Position numbers and translations under genes: made by a program
The notes under the pieces: generated by a model
What the model was told of the DNA's origin: nothing
Seen by the model: only the letters and a program-made list of their open reading frames with translations
The model's database searches: none
In this document: positions 17,549-24,440 of the stretch, in pieces
Position numbering within the stretch: position 1 is the stretch's first letter
How the letters are laid out: every line of letters begins with the position of its first letter
Source: Comamonadaceae bacterium
GTDB taxonomy: Bacteria > Pseudomonadota > Gammaproteobacteria > Burkholderiales > Burkholderiaceae_C
DNA: 30,847 nt
Direction: 5' to 3'
Assembly (NCBI GenBank): GCA_947454585.1
Contig: CANGML010000002.1
Span: 1-30,847 of the forward strand

Positions 17549-17576
17549 CGCACGCGCAAACCCAAACAAGGCCCGT
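17532..17576 (+). promoter_or_regulatory. Antiterminator pairing of the leuA attenuator
   Basis: ACGGGC (17532-17537, in the Ser-His-Gly-Arg codons of leuL) is complementary to GCCCGT (17571-17576), the 5' arm of the terminator. GTTGG (17541-17545) can add pairs with CCAAAC (17562-17567, one bulged A). A ribosome stalled at the early Leu codons leaves this segment free, so the antiterminator forms. A ribosome reaching the TAG covers it, so the terminator forms. Read by eye. Confidence 0.65.
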
Positions 17577-17603
17577 ATGCATTTGCAACGGGCCTTTTGC
17601 TTT
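17568..17603 (+). terminator. Attenuator terminator upstream of leuA
   Basis: Stem aaggcccgt (17568-17576) and acgggcctt (17588-17596), nine pairs. The loop can add three more pairs (tgc 17578-17580 with gca 17585-17587). The tail is ttgcttt. It lies between leuL and leuA and should stop transcription before leuA when leucine is plentiful. Confidence 0.85.
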
Positions 17604-17653
17604 GGGGTTAATACAAACGTTGCAGATTTTTTAGGAATTTAGGAGTTCTCACC

Positions 17654-19192
17654 ATGTCCGACAAACTCATCATTTTTGACACCACATTGCGTGATGGCGA
17701 ACAGTCACCTGGCGCATCCATGACCCGCGATGAAAAGCTGCGTATTGCGCGTCAATTGGAGAGACTGAAGGTGGACGTGATAGAAGCTGGTTTTGCGGCG
17801 AGCTCTAACGGTGACTTTGATTGCGTCAAGTCGATTGCTGCTGCGATTAAGAATTCCACGATCTGTTCGCTTGCGCGTGCCAATGACCGTGACATTTCTC
17901 GTGCTGCAGAGGCGCTGAGTGGTGCTGCCAACGCAAGGTTGCATATTTTTCTTGCAACCAGCCCTCTGCACATGGAAAAAAAGTTGCGAATGTCGCCTGA
18001 GCAAGTGTTGGAGCAAGCCAAGCAGTCAGTCCGTTTTGCTCGCAATTTGATGGGCGACATTGAATTCAGCGCCGAAGATGGCTATCGCAGTGAAATGGAT
18101 TTTTTGTGCCGCGTTGTCGAGGCTGTAATTCAGGAGGGGGCGACCACCATCAACATCCCAGACACAGTGGGCTACGCCATTCCGGAGTTGTATGGAAATT
18201 TCATCAAAACTTTGCGCGAGCGCGTGCCCAACTCTGACAAAGCCATTTGGTCTGTGCACTGTCACAACGACTTAGGGATGGCGGTCGCTAACTCCTTAGC
18301 AGGGGTCAAGATGGGGGGCGCGCGTCAGGTGGAGTGCACGATCAACGGCTTGGGTGAGCGTGCAGGTAACTGTTCCTTGGAAGAGGTTGTCATGGCGATT
18401 AAAACTCGCCGAGATTATTTTGATCTTGACTTGAACATTGACACCAAACAAATCGTGGCTGCTAGCCGCATGGTGAGTCAAACAACCGGTTTTGTGGTGC
18501 AACCTAATAAAGCTGTTGTGGGTGCCAATGCTTTTGCCCATGCCTCAGGCATCCATCAAGATGGTGTCCTCAAAGCCCGAGATACCTATGAAATCATGCG
18601 AGCTGAGGACGTAGGCTGGAGCGCCAACAAGATTGTGTTGGGCAAACTCAGCGGACGTAATGCCTTCAAGCAACGCTTGGAAGACTTGGGCGTTCAGATG
18701 GAGAGCGAGTCCGAGATCAACACGGCTTTCGCAAAATTCAAAGAATTGGCGGACCGTAAAAGCGAAATTTTCGATGAAGACATCTTGGCTTTGGTCAGTG
18801 AAGAATCGGTCACTGCTGCCAGCGAGCAGTTTGCTTTTGTGTCTTTGTCGCAACACAGTGAAACGGGTGAGCGGCCTCATGCCAGTGTCGTTTTCACGGT
18901 CGCGGGCAAAGAGGTCAAAGGTGATTCGGACGGTAATGGCCCTGTTGATGCTTCGTTAAAAGCCATTGAATCCCATGTGAAAAGCGGTGCTGAAATGGTG
19001 CTTTACTCCGTGAACGCCATCAGTGGTTCTACGGAAAGTCAGGGCGAAGTCACGGTACGGTTGCAAAACAGTGGTCGAGTGGTCAACGGTGTCGGGTCTG
19101 ATCCAGACATCGTGGTTGCATCGGCCAAAGCTTATTTGAGTGCTTTGAATAAGCTTCAAAGTAAATCGGATAGGGTGGCTGCTCAGGGATAG
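17654..19192 (+). CDS. leuA: 2-isopropylmalate synthase
   Basis: Condenses acetyl-CoA with 2-ketoisovalerate, the committed and leucine-inhibited step of leucine synthesis. It has 512 residues, the length of the LeuA type 1 family. The TIM-barrel N-terminus begins [15 protein letters not shown] (from residue 9). The metal-binding HCHND is at residues 202-206. [16 protein letters not shown] and the flexible-domain motif [12 protein letters not shown] follow. The C-terminal LeuA regulatory domain (about 380-505), which binds leucine, is complete. AGGAG with good spacing precedes the ATG. It sits behind the leuL attenuator, so it has both transcriptional and allosteric leucine control. No leuBCD is in the window. 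Confidence 0.97.
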   Translation: MSDKLIIFDTTLRDGEQSPGASMTRDEKLRIARQLERLKVDVIEAGFAASSNGDFDCVKSIAAAIKNSTICSLARANDRDISRAAEALSGAANARLHIFLATSPLHMEKKLRMSPEQVLEQAKQSVRFARNLMGDIEFSAEDGYRSEMDFLCRVVEAVIQEGATTINIPDTVGYAIPELYGNFIKTLRERVPNSDKAIWSVHCHNDLGMAVANSLAGVKMGGARQVECTINGLGERAGNCSLEEVVMAIKTRRDYFDLDLNIDTKQIVAASRMVSQTTGFVVQPNKAVVGANAFAHASGIHQDGVLKARDTYEIMRAEDVGWSANKIVLGKLSGRNAFKQRLEDLGVQMESESEINTAFAKFKELADRKSEIFDEDILALVSEESVTAASEQFAFVSLSQHSETGERPHASVVFTVAGKEVKGDSDGNGPVDASLKAIESHVKSGAEMVLYSVNAISGSTESQGEVTVRLQNSGRVVNGVGSDPDIVVASAKAYLSALNKLQSKSDRVAAQG

Positions 19193-19229
19193 GCCCTTTC
19201 CTTCAGCCTTTTTATAGGGTTTATGAGGT

Positions 19230-19271
19230 AAGTCACGCAAGTCATTGATCTTGCGTGACTTTTGTTTTTTT
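19230..19271 (+). terminator. Rho-independent terminator of leuA
   Basis: A 12-bp stem, aagtcacgcaag (19230-19241) and cttgcgtgactt (19250-19261), with an 8-nt loop, followed by a T-rich tail (ttgttttttt). Confidence 0.93.
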
Positions 19272-19288
19272 GTTAGACTTGCAGCACC

Positions 19289-20275
19289 ATGTTTTTCAAG
19301 CCAAAGGAACCCCTCTTGAAACGACTACTCATTGCGACTGCACTTGGTTTCTTGACCTCTTTGTGTGCCGTGCATGCACAAGCCAACACCCCGCAGAAAA
19401 AAAATAACGTTCAAAAAACCAAGCCTGCTGTTGTTAAGGCCCACATGCGTCGCCAGGTTGCAAAAGCAGCGCCAGTCATTGCATCGTTTGGACAAAAGGC
19501 TGGCTTGCATGCGACCAATGACATTTTGGATTTGAAGTCCAGTGTGGCTTATGTCATCGACCAAGACACCAACGAAGTCTTGCTCAGTAAAAATGATCAA
19601 GCCGTTTTGCCGATTGCCTCCATCACCAAGTTGATGACAGGCTTGATCATCAGCGAAGGCAATTTACCCATGGATGAGTCCATCACCATTACCCAAGACG
19701 ATGTGGATACAGAAAAGGGCAGCAGTTCCCGTTTGCGTGTTGGTGCAACTTTGACCCGTGGTGAGTTGATGCACTTGGCTTTGATGGCCAGTGAAAACCG
19801 TGCCGCCCATGCGTTGGGCCGCACTTACCCTGGCGGCATGTCCTCTTTTGTCGCCATGATGAACGCCAAAGCGGCCCAGCTAGGCATGCGTGACACGCGC
19901 TACATCGAGCCGACCGGTCTTTCTAGTCAAAACCAGTCTAGCGCCAAAGATTTGGCAACCTTGGTGGGTAATGCTTACCACGATGCCACGCTGCGTGAGT
20001 TGTCCACCTCGCCTAGTTACAAGGTGGAAGTTGGTAATCGCACCCTGCAGTACAACACCACGAACCGTTTGGTTAAAAACCCTAACTGGGAAATTGGTTT
20101 GCAAAAAACAGGCTATATCTCTGAAGCCGGTCAATGTTTGGTGATGCAAGCCAAGGTGGCCGGACGTAAATTGATCATGGTTTTCTTGGACTCAGCAGGA
20201 AAATTGAGTCGAATTGGCGATGCGGAGCGTGTGCGCAAATGGGTTGAGACCAATCACACACGTCCACAAACTTGA
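19289..20275 (+). CDS. pbpG: D-alanyl-D-alanine endopeptidase/carboxypeptidase, PBP7-like (S11)
   Basis: Penicillin-binding periplasmic serine peptidase that trims or cleaves peptidoglycan cross-links. The N-terminal signal peptide (KRLLIATALGFLTSLCAVHA) is followed by a basic linker (residues 35-60). The three active-site motifs are S111-I-T-K114, S168-E-N170 and K273-T-G275. At 328 residues, with no long C-terminal amphipathic anchor, it fits PbpG better than DacA/DacC. The ATG at 19289 lacks a good ribosome-binding site. An in-frame TTG at 19316 (319 residues) has AAAGGA at ideal spacing and still keeps a full signal peptide, so it may be the true start. Confidence 0.92.
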   Translation: MFFKPKEPLLKRLLIATALGFLTSLCAVHAQANTPQKKNNVQKTKPAVVKAHMRRQVAKAAPVIASFGQKAGLHATNDILDLKSSVAYVIDQDTNEVLLSKNDQAVLPIASITKLMTGLIISEGNLPMDESITITQDDVDTEKGSSSRLRVGATLTRGELMHLALMASENRAAHALGRTYPGGMSSFVAMMNAKAAQLGMRDTRYIEPTGLSSQNQSSAKDLATLVGNAYHDATLRELSTSPSYKVEVGNRTLQYNTTNRLVKNPNWEIGLQKTGYISEAGQCLVMQAKVAGRKLIMVFLDSAGKLSRIGDAERVRKWVETNHTRPQT

Positions 20276-20297
20276 AGTTGATACAAACGACCAACCC

Positions 20298-20324
20298 AAA
20301 TCCAGCCTTAGCGCTGGATTTTTT
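20298..20324 (+). terminator. Rho-independent terminator of pbpG
   Basis: Stem aaatccagc (20298-20306) and gctggattt (20313-20321), loop cttagc, with the T run continuing to 20324. It lies against the stop codon of the convergent IclR gene. Confidence 0.85.
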
Positions 20325-21102
20325 ATGCGGTGGATTCTTTAAAGCCTAAGGCATAAGAAATAGCTTGGGTCGTGACTTGCAGCTTGGGTAACCAGCCCTC
20401 GTCCAAGCGATCTGCAGGTGCAGAAATGGAGATGCCTGCGACCAATTTACCTTGATCGTCGTAGATGCCTGAGCCCATGCATCGAACGCCAAGTTCAAGC
20501 TCTTCGTTGTCCCGCGCCACGCCCGATTGGCGGACTTTTGAAAGCTCACGTTCGAGAATCTGCAATTGTGTGATGCTGTTGCGTGTTTGACCGCTGAGTC
20601 CTGTTCGCGTGGCGTAGGCACGCACCCGTGGCTCATCGTCCATGGCTAAAAATAGTTTGCCAACGGAGGTGAGATGGAGTGGCGCACGTCCCCCAATGGC
20701 ACGCACCACTTGCATGCCCGATCTTTCGCTAAACGCACGTTCAACATACACAATCTCATCCCCTTGACGCACACTCAAGTTGACGGGTTGTTGAATCAAT
20801 TTGTGCAGTTCGCGCATGGGTTGAAAGGCGACATCGCGGACGTTCAAGCGGCCTTTTACCAAATTACCCAGTTCGAGCAAACGCATGCCGAGTCGGTAGC
20901 TGCCCGCTTCAGGCCGGTCGACAAATCGACCAACGGCTAAATCATTCAGTATTCGGTGTGTGGTGGAAGGATGAAGCCCTGTTCGCTCGCTGATCTCCTT
21001 CAGCGAAATAGCTTCTTCGCGAGAGGCTAAAACATCGATGAGCGTGAACATACGCTCAATTACTTGGATATTCGGCGTCGCAGGGACTGTTGATTTACGC
21101 AT
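20323..21102 (-). CDS. IclR family transcriptional regulator
   Basis: 259-residue DNA-binding regulator. The winged helix-turn-helix is at residues 12-75 (NIQVIERMFTLIDVLASREE, then SLKEISERTGLHPSTTHRILNDLA). The GAF-like effector domain at 80-255 ends with the family pattern NEELELGVRCMGSGIYDDQG and LVAGISISAP. IclR proteins usually control catabolic operons, often beside the regulator. Here the neighbours are bpt upstream in the same direction (21-bp gap) and pbpG convergent, so no target or effector can be deduced. It may be global or act elsewhere. It could be read through from aat-bpt. Confidence 0.92.
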   Translation of the reverse strand: MRKSTVPATPNIQVIERMFTLIDVLASREEAISLKEISERTGLHPSTTHRILNDLAVGRFVDRPEAGSYRLGMRLLELGNLVKGRLNVRDVAFQPMRELHKLIQQPVNLSVRQGDEIVYVERAFSERSGMQVVRAIGGRAPLHLTSVGKLFLAMDDEPRVRAYATRTGLSGQTRNSITQLQILERELSKVRQSGVARDNEELELGVRCMGSGIYDDQGKLVAGISISAPADRLDEGWLPKLQVTTQAISYALGFKESTA

Positions 21103-21123
21103 GACCTATTTTATCATGTGAAA

Positions 21124-21861
21124 TTAGAAATCAACCCATGTCCCATCAATCAAACGTTGGTGAGGCAAGAAGTCCGCTTTGTAGCGCATTTTTTGGCTGT
21201 CCTCAATCAGGTAACCAAGGTAAGCGTAGGGCATGTCAAGACGGCGTGCTTGCTCGATTTGCCACATCACGTTGAAAGTGCCATAGCTTGAACCTGCCTC
21301 AGGTTCGTAAAAGGTATAAACCGCAGATAGCCCATCATTCAAAACATCAATGACTGACACCATCTTGAGTGTCCCGAGGCTGTTTTGATCAGAGGGGGGC
21401 GTTCGGAATTCAACCAAACGCGTATTCACGCGACTTTGTAGCAGAAATTGGGTGTATTGCTCAATGCTGTCCTCGTCCATACCGCCGCCAGCATGACGCT
21501 TGGTTTGGTATCGCAGATAGAGATCGTAATGTTCTGCGTCAAAACCTAGTTTCAAAATGCGAACTTGTAAATTCTGGTGTCGATGCCAAGCGCGTCGTTG
21601 GCTTCGGTTTGGCTTGTAGGTTCGTGTGTCTACACGCAACGGAATGCATGCCCGACAGTTGTCGCAATAAGGCCGATAGGTGAACAAGCCACTTCGACGG
21701 AAACCTTCACTGACCAGTTGGGCATAGACATCGTTGTTGACCAAATGGCTGGGTGTGGCGACTTGGGACCGTGCACTTTGGCGAGGCAGATAGCTGCAAG
21801 GGTAGGGCGCGGTGGCATAAAACTGTACCGTTTCAAATGGTAAATCGCGGGCGTTTGTCAT
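21124..21861 (-). CDS. bpt: Aspartate/glutamate leucyltransferase (Bpt; Ate-like)
   Basis: Aminoacyl-tRNA-protein transferase of the eukaryotic Ate1 fold. Characterised bacterial Bpt proteins add Leu to N-terminal Asp or Glu, creating substrates for ClpS-ClpAP. It has 245 residues, the usual bacterial size. Conserved cysteines are Cys22 (YPCSYLP) and Cys66, Cys69 and Cys72 (CDNCRAC). Other family blocks are [24 protein letters not shown] and [20 protein letters not shown]. It is often annotated as arginyltransferase (ate), but leucyl transfer is expected for this bacterial group. The start overlaps the aat stop by 4 bp, so the two transferases are translationally coupled. Confidence 0.93.
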   Translation of the reverse strand: MTNARDLPFETVQFYATAPYPCSYLPRQSARSQVATPSHLVNNDVYAQLVSEGFRRSGLFTYRPYCDNCRACIPLRVDTRTYKPNRSQRRAWHRHQNLQVRILKLGFDAEHYDLYLRYQTKRHAGGGMDEDSIEQYTQFLLQSRVNTRLVEFRTPPSDQNSLGTLKMVSVIDVLNDGLSAVYTFYEPEAGSSYGTFNVMWQIEQARRLDMPYAYLGYLIEDSQKMRYKADFLPHQRLIDGTWVDF

Positions 21862-22604
21862 GCATGCCCTACGGATAAATCAAGCGATGACCAATAAGAC
21901 GGAACAAAACGCCATGGCAAGCTGGTCTCTTTGTTGGTGGAGCGCAGATGAGTCAAAAATACCGATTGCGGCATTTCGCGCCCGCCCAAAGAACTCAAGT
22001 GACGCGTGTTTTGCTGGCAATCAATCCAATCAACGCCATGCGCGCGGGCGAAAGCAACCAGGGCCGCAAGGGCAATCTTCGAAGCGTCAGTTTGATGGGT
22101 AAACATAGATTCACCAAAAACAGCTTGGCCTATAGCGACGCAATATAAACCACCCACGAGCCTGCCCTCCACCCATGTTTCCACACTGTGGGCTAGACCT
22201 TTCGCATGCAGCACTTGGTAGGCTGCCTTCATGTCCTCCACGATCCATGTTCCGGGCTGCCCCTGACGCGCCGTGTGCGCGCAGTGATGGATGACCTCTG
22301 CAAAGTTGTTGTCAATGCGAATTTCGCAACTTGGATCGTGGATAAATCGTTGCAGTGTTTTTCTCAGGGAACGATGGAGTTTGAAATCTGCTGTTTTCAG
22401 CACCATGCGTGGATCGGGTGACCACCACAGGATCGGCTGTCCTTCGCTGTACCAAGGGAAGATGCCTTGGCGATAGGCCTCAACCAAGCGCTGCGTCGAT
22501 AAGCCGCCGCCAGCCGCAACAATCCCCGCAAGTTCACTGCCTTTTTTTTGAGCAGATTCGGGGGGTGGAAATGGGGTGTCTGGCTCTAACCAAGGAATTT
22601 GCAT
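21858..22604 (-). CDS. aat: Leucyl/phenylalanyl-tRNA-protein transferase
   Basis: Transfers Leu or Phe from aminoacyl-tRNA to proteins with N-terminal Lys or Arg, marking them for ClpS-ClpAP. It has 248 residues. The signature [20 protein letters not shown] is at 47-66. The active-site region follows: [28 protein letters not shown] sequence with the catalytic Glu in GESMF, then [19 protein letters not shown]. The start ATG at 22604 faces the AT-rich intergenic region. It forms an operon with bpt, so both branches of the bacterial N-degron pathway are made together. Confidence 0.96.
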   Translation of the reverse strand: MQIPWLEPDTPFPPPESAQKKGSELAGIVAAGGGLSTQRLVEAYRQGIFPWYSEGQPILWWSPDPRMVLKTADFKLHRSLRKTLQRFIHDPSCEIRIDNNFAEVIHHCAHTARQGQPGTWIVEDMKAAYQVLHAKGLAHSVETWVEGRLVGGLYCVAIGQAVFGESMFTHQTDASKIALAALVAFARAHGVDWIDCQQNTRHLSSLGGREMPQSVFLTHLRSTNKETSLPWRFVPSYWSSLDLSVGHA

Positions 22605-22818
22605 ATGCTTATTTTTTTACTCATATTTTCATATTGAGTAAATATATGTTAAATTTATTAATTCTATTGAATTATTTTTCATAAAAGAGGCATTCTTTGT
22701 GATTGCAGCCCTCACATCTTCAAAAATAAGATGACTATTTCTGGGAGAACTCCCTACAATTCTCCTTCCGTTTGTGAAGCAATTCACCTTTTATCGATTA
22801 AGTTTTCCGGAGTGATCT
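22605..22818. other. AT-rich divergent intergenic region (aat / M23 peptidase)
   Basis: This gap is much richer in A+T than the rest of the window and has no credible gene. On the plus strand TTGCAG (22703-22708) and TAAGAT (22727-22732), 18 bp apart, could be a promoter for the peptidase gene. The minus strand has several AT-rich -10-like hexamers before aat. Small inverted repeats are ACTCA/TGAGT around 22619-22639, AATTC-TATT-GAATT at 22660-22673, and GGGAG-AA-CTCCC at 22743-22754. The last lies in the likely 5' UTR of the peptidase gene. Their roles are unknown. Confidence 0.5.
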
Positions 22819-23754
22819 ATGCAATTGATGTGGGTTTCTGGGCCCACCGCCTCGGTGCGGACCATCTCGATTACCGCACAAAAGGTGTTGGTGGGGATCT
22901 GCGCCTCTGCGTTTGTATTGGTCGCTTTGGGCGTTCTCCTTCACTTTATAGGTTTTCGGATCGCGATTGAGTTAAGCCCAGGCCTGGCCCGTAGTTTGGG
23001 CGGTGTCACGACGGAGGCTGAACAGCAAAAGGTTGAAGCCGTCTACCGTGAACGTTTGGACAACTTGCGCCAGACGCTCAACACCACCGTGCAAGAGATT
23101 CGCCAGCTCGAAGCCTTGAAGAATCGTTTCATGGACATTGCGACACCCATCAATTTGCGCGATAAGTACAGCAAGAAAGACGAGGCGCGTGGCGGTCCAT
23201 GGGTGGCCCCTCATGTGCAATCCTCACATGCCCGAGATTTGAACCAAGATTTTTCTTCAGCGATGCAAGAATTTTCTCAAACCCAAGTAGCTGTGAAAAA
23301 TTTGACCCAAAACTGGGCCTCTCAGCTCAATTGGCTGCATGCGTTACCAACGGGGATCCCCGTGAGCAAAGATTTCAGAATTACCAGTGGATTTGGTATT
23401 CGTAATGACCCCTTTACAGGCCAGTTGGCCATGCATGAAGGTCTTGATTTCGTTGCAGATGTTGGTGCTCCTGTCGTTGCAACGGCGGCTGGAACAGTGA
23501 CGCGTTCAGCATGGGAGGCTTCCTATGGCAATGTGGTGGAAGTGAGTCATGTCGAGGGATTCACCACGCGGTATGCACATTTGAGCAAACGACTGGTCGA
23601 GGTTGGCCAAAAAGTGCAACGTGGCGACACGATCGCGCAATTAGGCAATACAGGACGATCCACGGGGCCTCATCTCCACTATGAAGTCTTAAGAAATGAC
23701 CGTGTCTTGAACCCCACACAAATGTTGCTTCAAACGACGGCAAGTGGCCAGTGA
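22819..23754 (+). CDS. M23 family metallopeptidase, membrane-anchored (LytM domain)
   Basis: 311-residue peptidoglycan endopeptidase with a single membrane helix near residues 24-47 and no cleavable signal. A periplasmic coiled-coil-like stalk spans about 65-105 and a LytM/M23 domain 180-300. Zinc ligands are visible: His206 and Asp210 in MHEGLDF, and the HxH pair His285 and His287 in GPHLHYEV. His254 in RYAH is the additional active-site His, so the enzyme should be active rather than a degenerate activator. GGAG precedes the ATG. The bactofilin gene starts 27 bp after the stop. In other bacteria bactofilins position such M23 enzymes to shape the wall. Confidence 0.93.
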   Translation: MQLMWVSGPTASVRTISITAQKVLVGICASAFVLVALGVLLHFIGFRIAIELSPGLARSLGGVTTEAEQQKVEAVYRERLDNLRQTLNTTVQEIRQLEALKNRFMDIATPINLRDKYSKKDEARGGPWVAPHVQSSHARDLNQDFSSAMQEFSQTQVAVKNLTQNWASQLNWLHALPTGIPVSKDFRITSGFGIRNDPFTGQLAMHEGLDFVADVGAPVVATAAGTVTRSAWEASYGNVVEVSHVEGFTTRYAHLSKRLVEVGQKVQRGDTIAQLGNTGRSTGPHLHYEVLRNDRVLNPTQMLLQTTASGQ

Positions 23755-23781
23755 CCTCAAGCTTCAACGATAAGGCCTCGC

Positions 23782-24216
23782 ATGTTTGAAAAACTCAAAG
23801 ACAAATCACTTTCACCTTCTCAAGAGCGTTTTGACACCATCATTGGCCGTACGACCCAGATTTATGGCCGCTTGGTGTTGCTCGACAGCGTTCGTATTGA
23901 TGGGAAGGTGGTGGGGAATATCGAGACCACCAAAGACAACAAAGTTACCGTTGCGATTGGTAAAACGGGTGAGGTTTCCGGTGACATCACTGCGCATCGA
24001 GTGATGGTTGCAGGCAAAGTGGAAGGCAACATTTACGCTGCTGAACGTGTCGAGTTCCACAAAGACTCCGTGGTGCAGGGTGATATTTCCTACGGCTCAA
24101 TTGCCGTGGAGCATGGTGCGCGCTTGCTAGGTCTTGTAATTCAAAACCCTATCAGTTCAGCGGCAGCCAATAGCAGCGCAGACGCGATCAAGAAAGCGCA
24201 AGAGAGCAGCAGCTGA
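23782..24216 (+). CDS. Bactofilin (polymer-forming cytoskeletal protein)
   Basis: 144-residue protein with the central bactofilin (DUF583) beta-helix at about residues 18-122. It is seen as repeated Gly and Val/Ile periodic strands (IDGKVVGNIET, GKTGEVSGDITA, VAGKVEGNIYA, VVQGDISYGSI). Short disordered tails flank it, the C-terminal one rich in Ser and Ala. Bactofilins polymerise without nucleotide at the inner membrane and act as scaffolds for cell-shape, stalk or wall-synthesis enzymes (CcmA of Helicobacter, BacA of Caulobacter). The upstream M23 peptidase is its likely partner. An AAGG sequence precedes the ATG, and a terminator follows the gene. Confidence 0.94.
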   Translation: MFEKLKDKSLSPSQERFDTIIGRTTQIYGRLVLLDSVRIDGKVVGNIETTKDNKVTVAIGKTGEVSGDITAHRVMVAGKVEGNIYAAERVEFHKDSVVQGDISYGSIAVEHGARLLGLVIQNPISSAAANSSADAIKKAQESSS

Positions 24217-24235
24217 GTGGGATTGATGCCGGCAT

Positions 24236-24264
24236 AAAAAAACGCGCACGAGGCGCGTTTTTTT
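24236..24264 (+). terminator. Bidirectional terminator between bactofilin and tRNA-Ser
   Basis: GC core cgcgc (24243-24247) and gcgcg (24253-24257) with a 5-nt loop, flanked by seven A on one side and seven T on the other. It can therefore end both the bactofilin transcript (+) and the tRNA transcript (-). Confidence 0.9.
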
Positions 24265-24273
24265 ATGGGTTTT

Positions 24274-24364
24274 TGGCGGAGCAAGCGGGATTCGAACCCG
24301 CGGTGGGCTATTAACCCACACACGCTTTCCAGGCGTGCGACTTAAACCACTCATCCATCGCTCC
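24274..24364 (-). tRNA. tRNA-Ser (anticodon GGA)
   Basis: On the minus strand the acceptor GGAGCGA pairs with TTGCTCC (one G-T pair); discriminator G and an encoded CCA follow (24274-24276). The D-loop has GGATGAGTGGTTTAAGTC. The anticodon stem CACGC/GCGTG encloses CTGGAAA, giving anticodon GGA, which reads UCC and UCU. The long variable arm (TGGGTTAATAGCCCA) marks a class II serine tRNA. The T-arm GCGGGTTCGAATCCCGC is intact. At 91 nt it is complete. Confidence 0.97.
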
Positions 24365-24374
24365 TGAGCCAGTT

Positions 24375-24383
24375 ATTGTAACA
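24375..24383 (-). promoter_or_regulatory. Extended -10 promoter element of tRNA-Ser
   Basis: On the minus strand TGTTACAAT carries a TACAAT -10 with the TGn extension. It would start transcription about 4 nt before the tRNA 5' end. No convincing -35 is present. Confidence 0.5.
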
Positions 24384-24415
24384 GCGGGCGAGTACACTTC
24401 GCCGCTATTGTTTTT
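24384..24415 (+). other. Terminator-like hairpin upstream of the decarboxylase gene
   Basis: GCGG-(G)-CGA (24384-24391) pairs with TCGCCGC (24399-24405), loop gtacact, followed by tattgttttt. It stands between the divergent tRNA promoter and the decarboxylase start codon at 24441. It could be a 5' UTR attenuator or a barrier to transcription, or it may be chance. Confidence 0.4.
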
Positions 24416-24440
24416 AAGCTTGAAGTGCTCGGAGTGCTGC

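Noticed and set aside
17548..17557. gcgc-ac-gcgc as an extra attenuator stem
   Set aside because: The loop would be two nucleotides, too short for a stable hairpin.
22660..22680. AATTC-TATT-GAATT plus T-rich tail as a terminator
   Set aside because: The stem is only AT-rich and five pairs long, expected by chance in such a region; it follows no plus-strand gene.
22731..22970. 79-codon open frame overlapping the M23 gene start
   Set aside because: It overlaps the membrane-anchor coding region in another frame; the M23 frame has a good GGAG site and clear homology.
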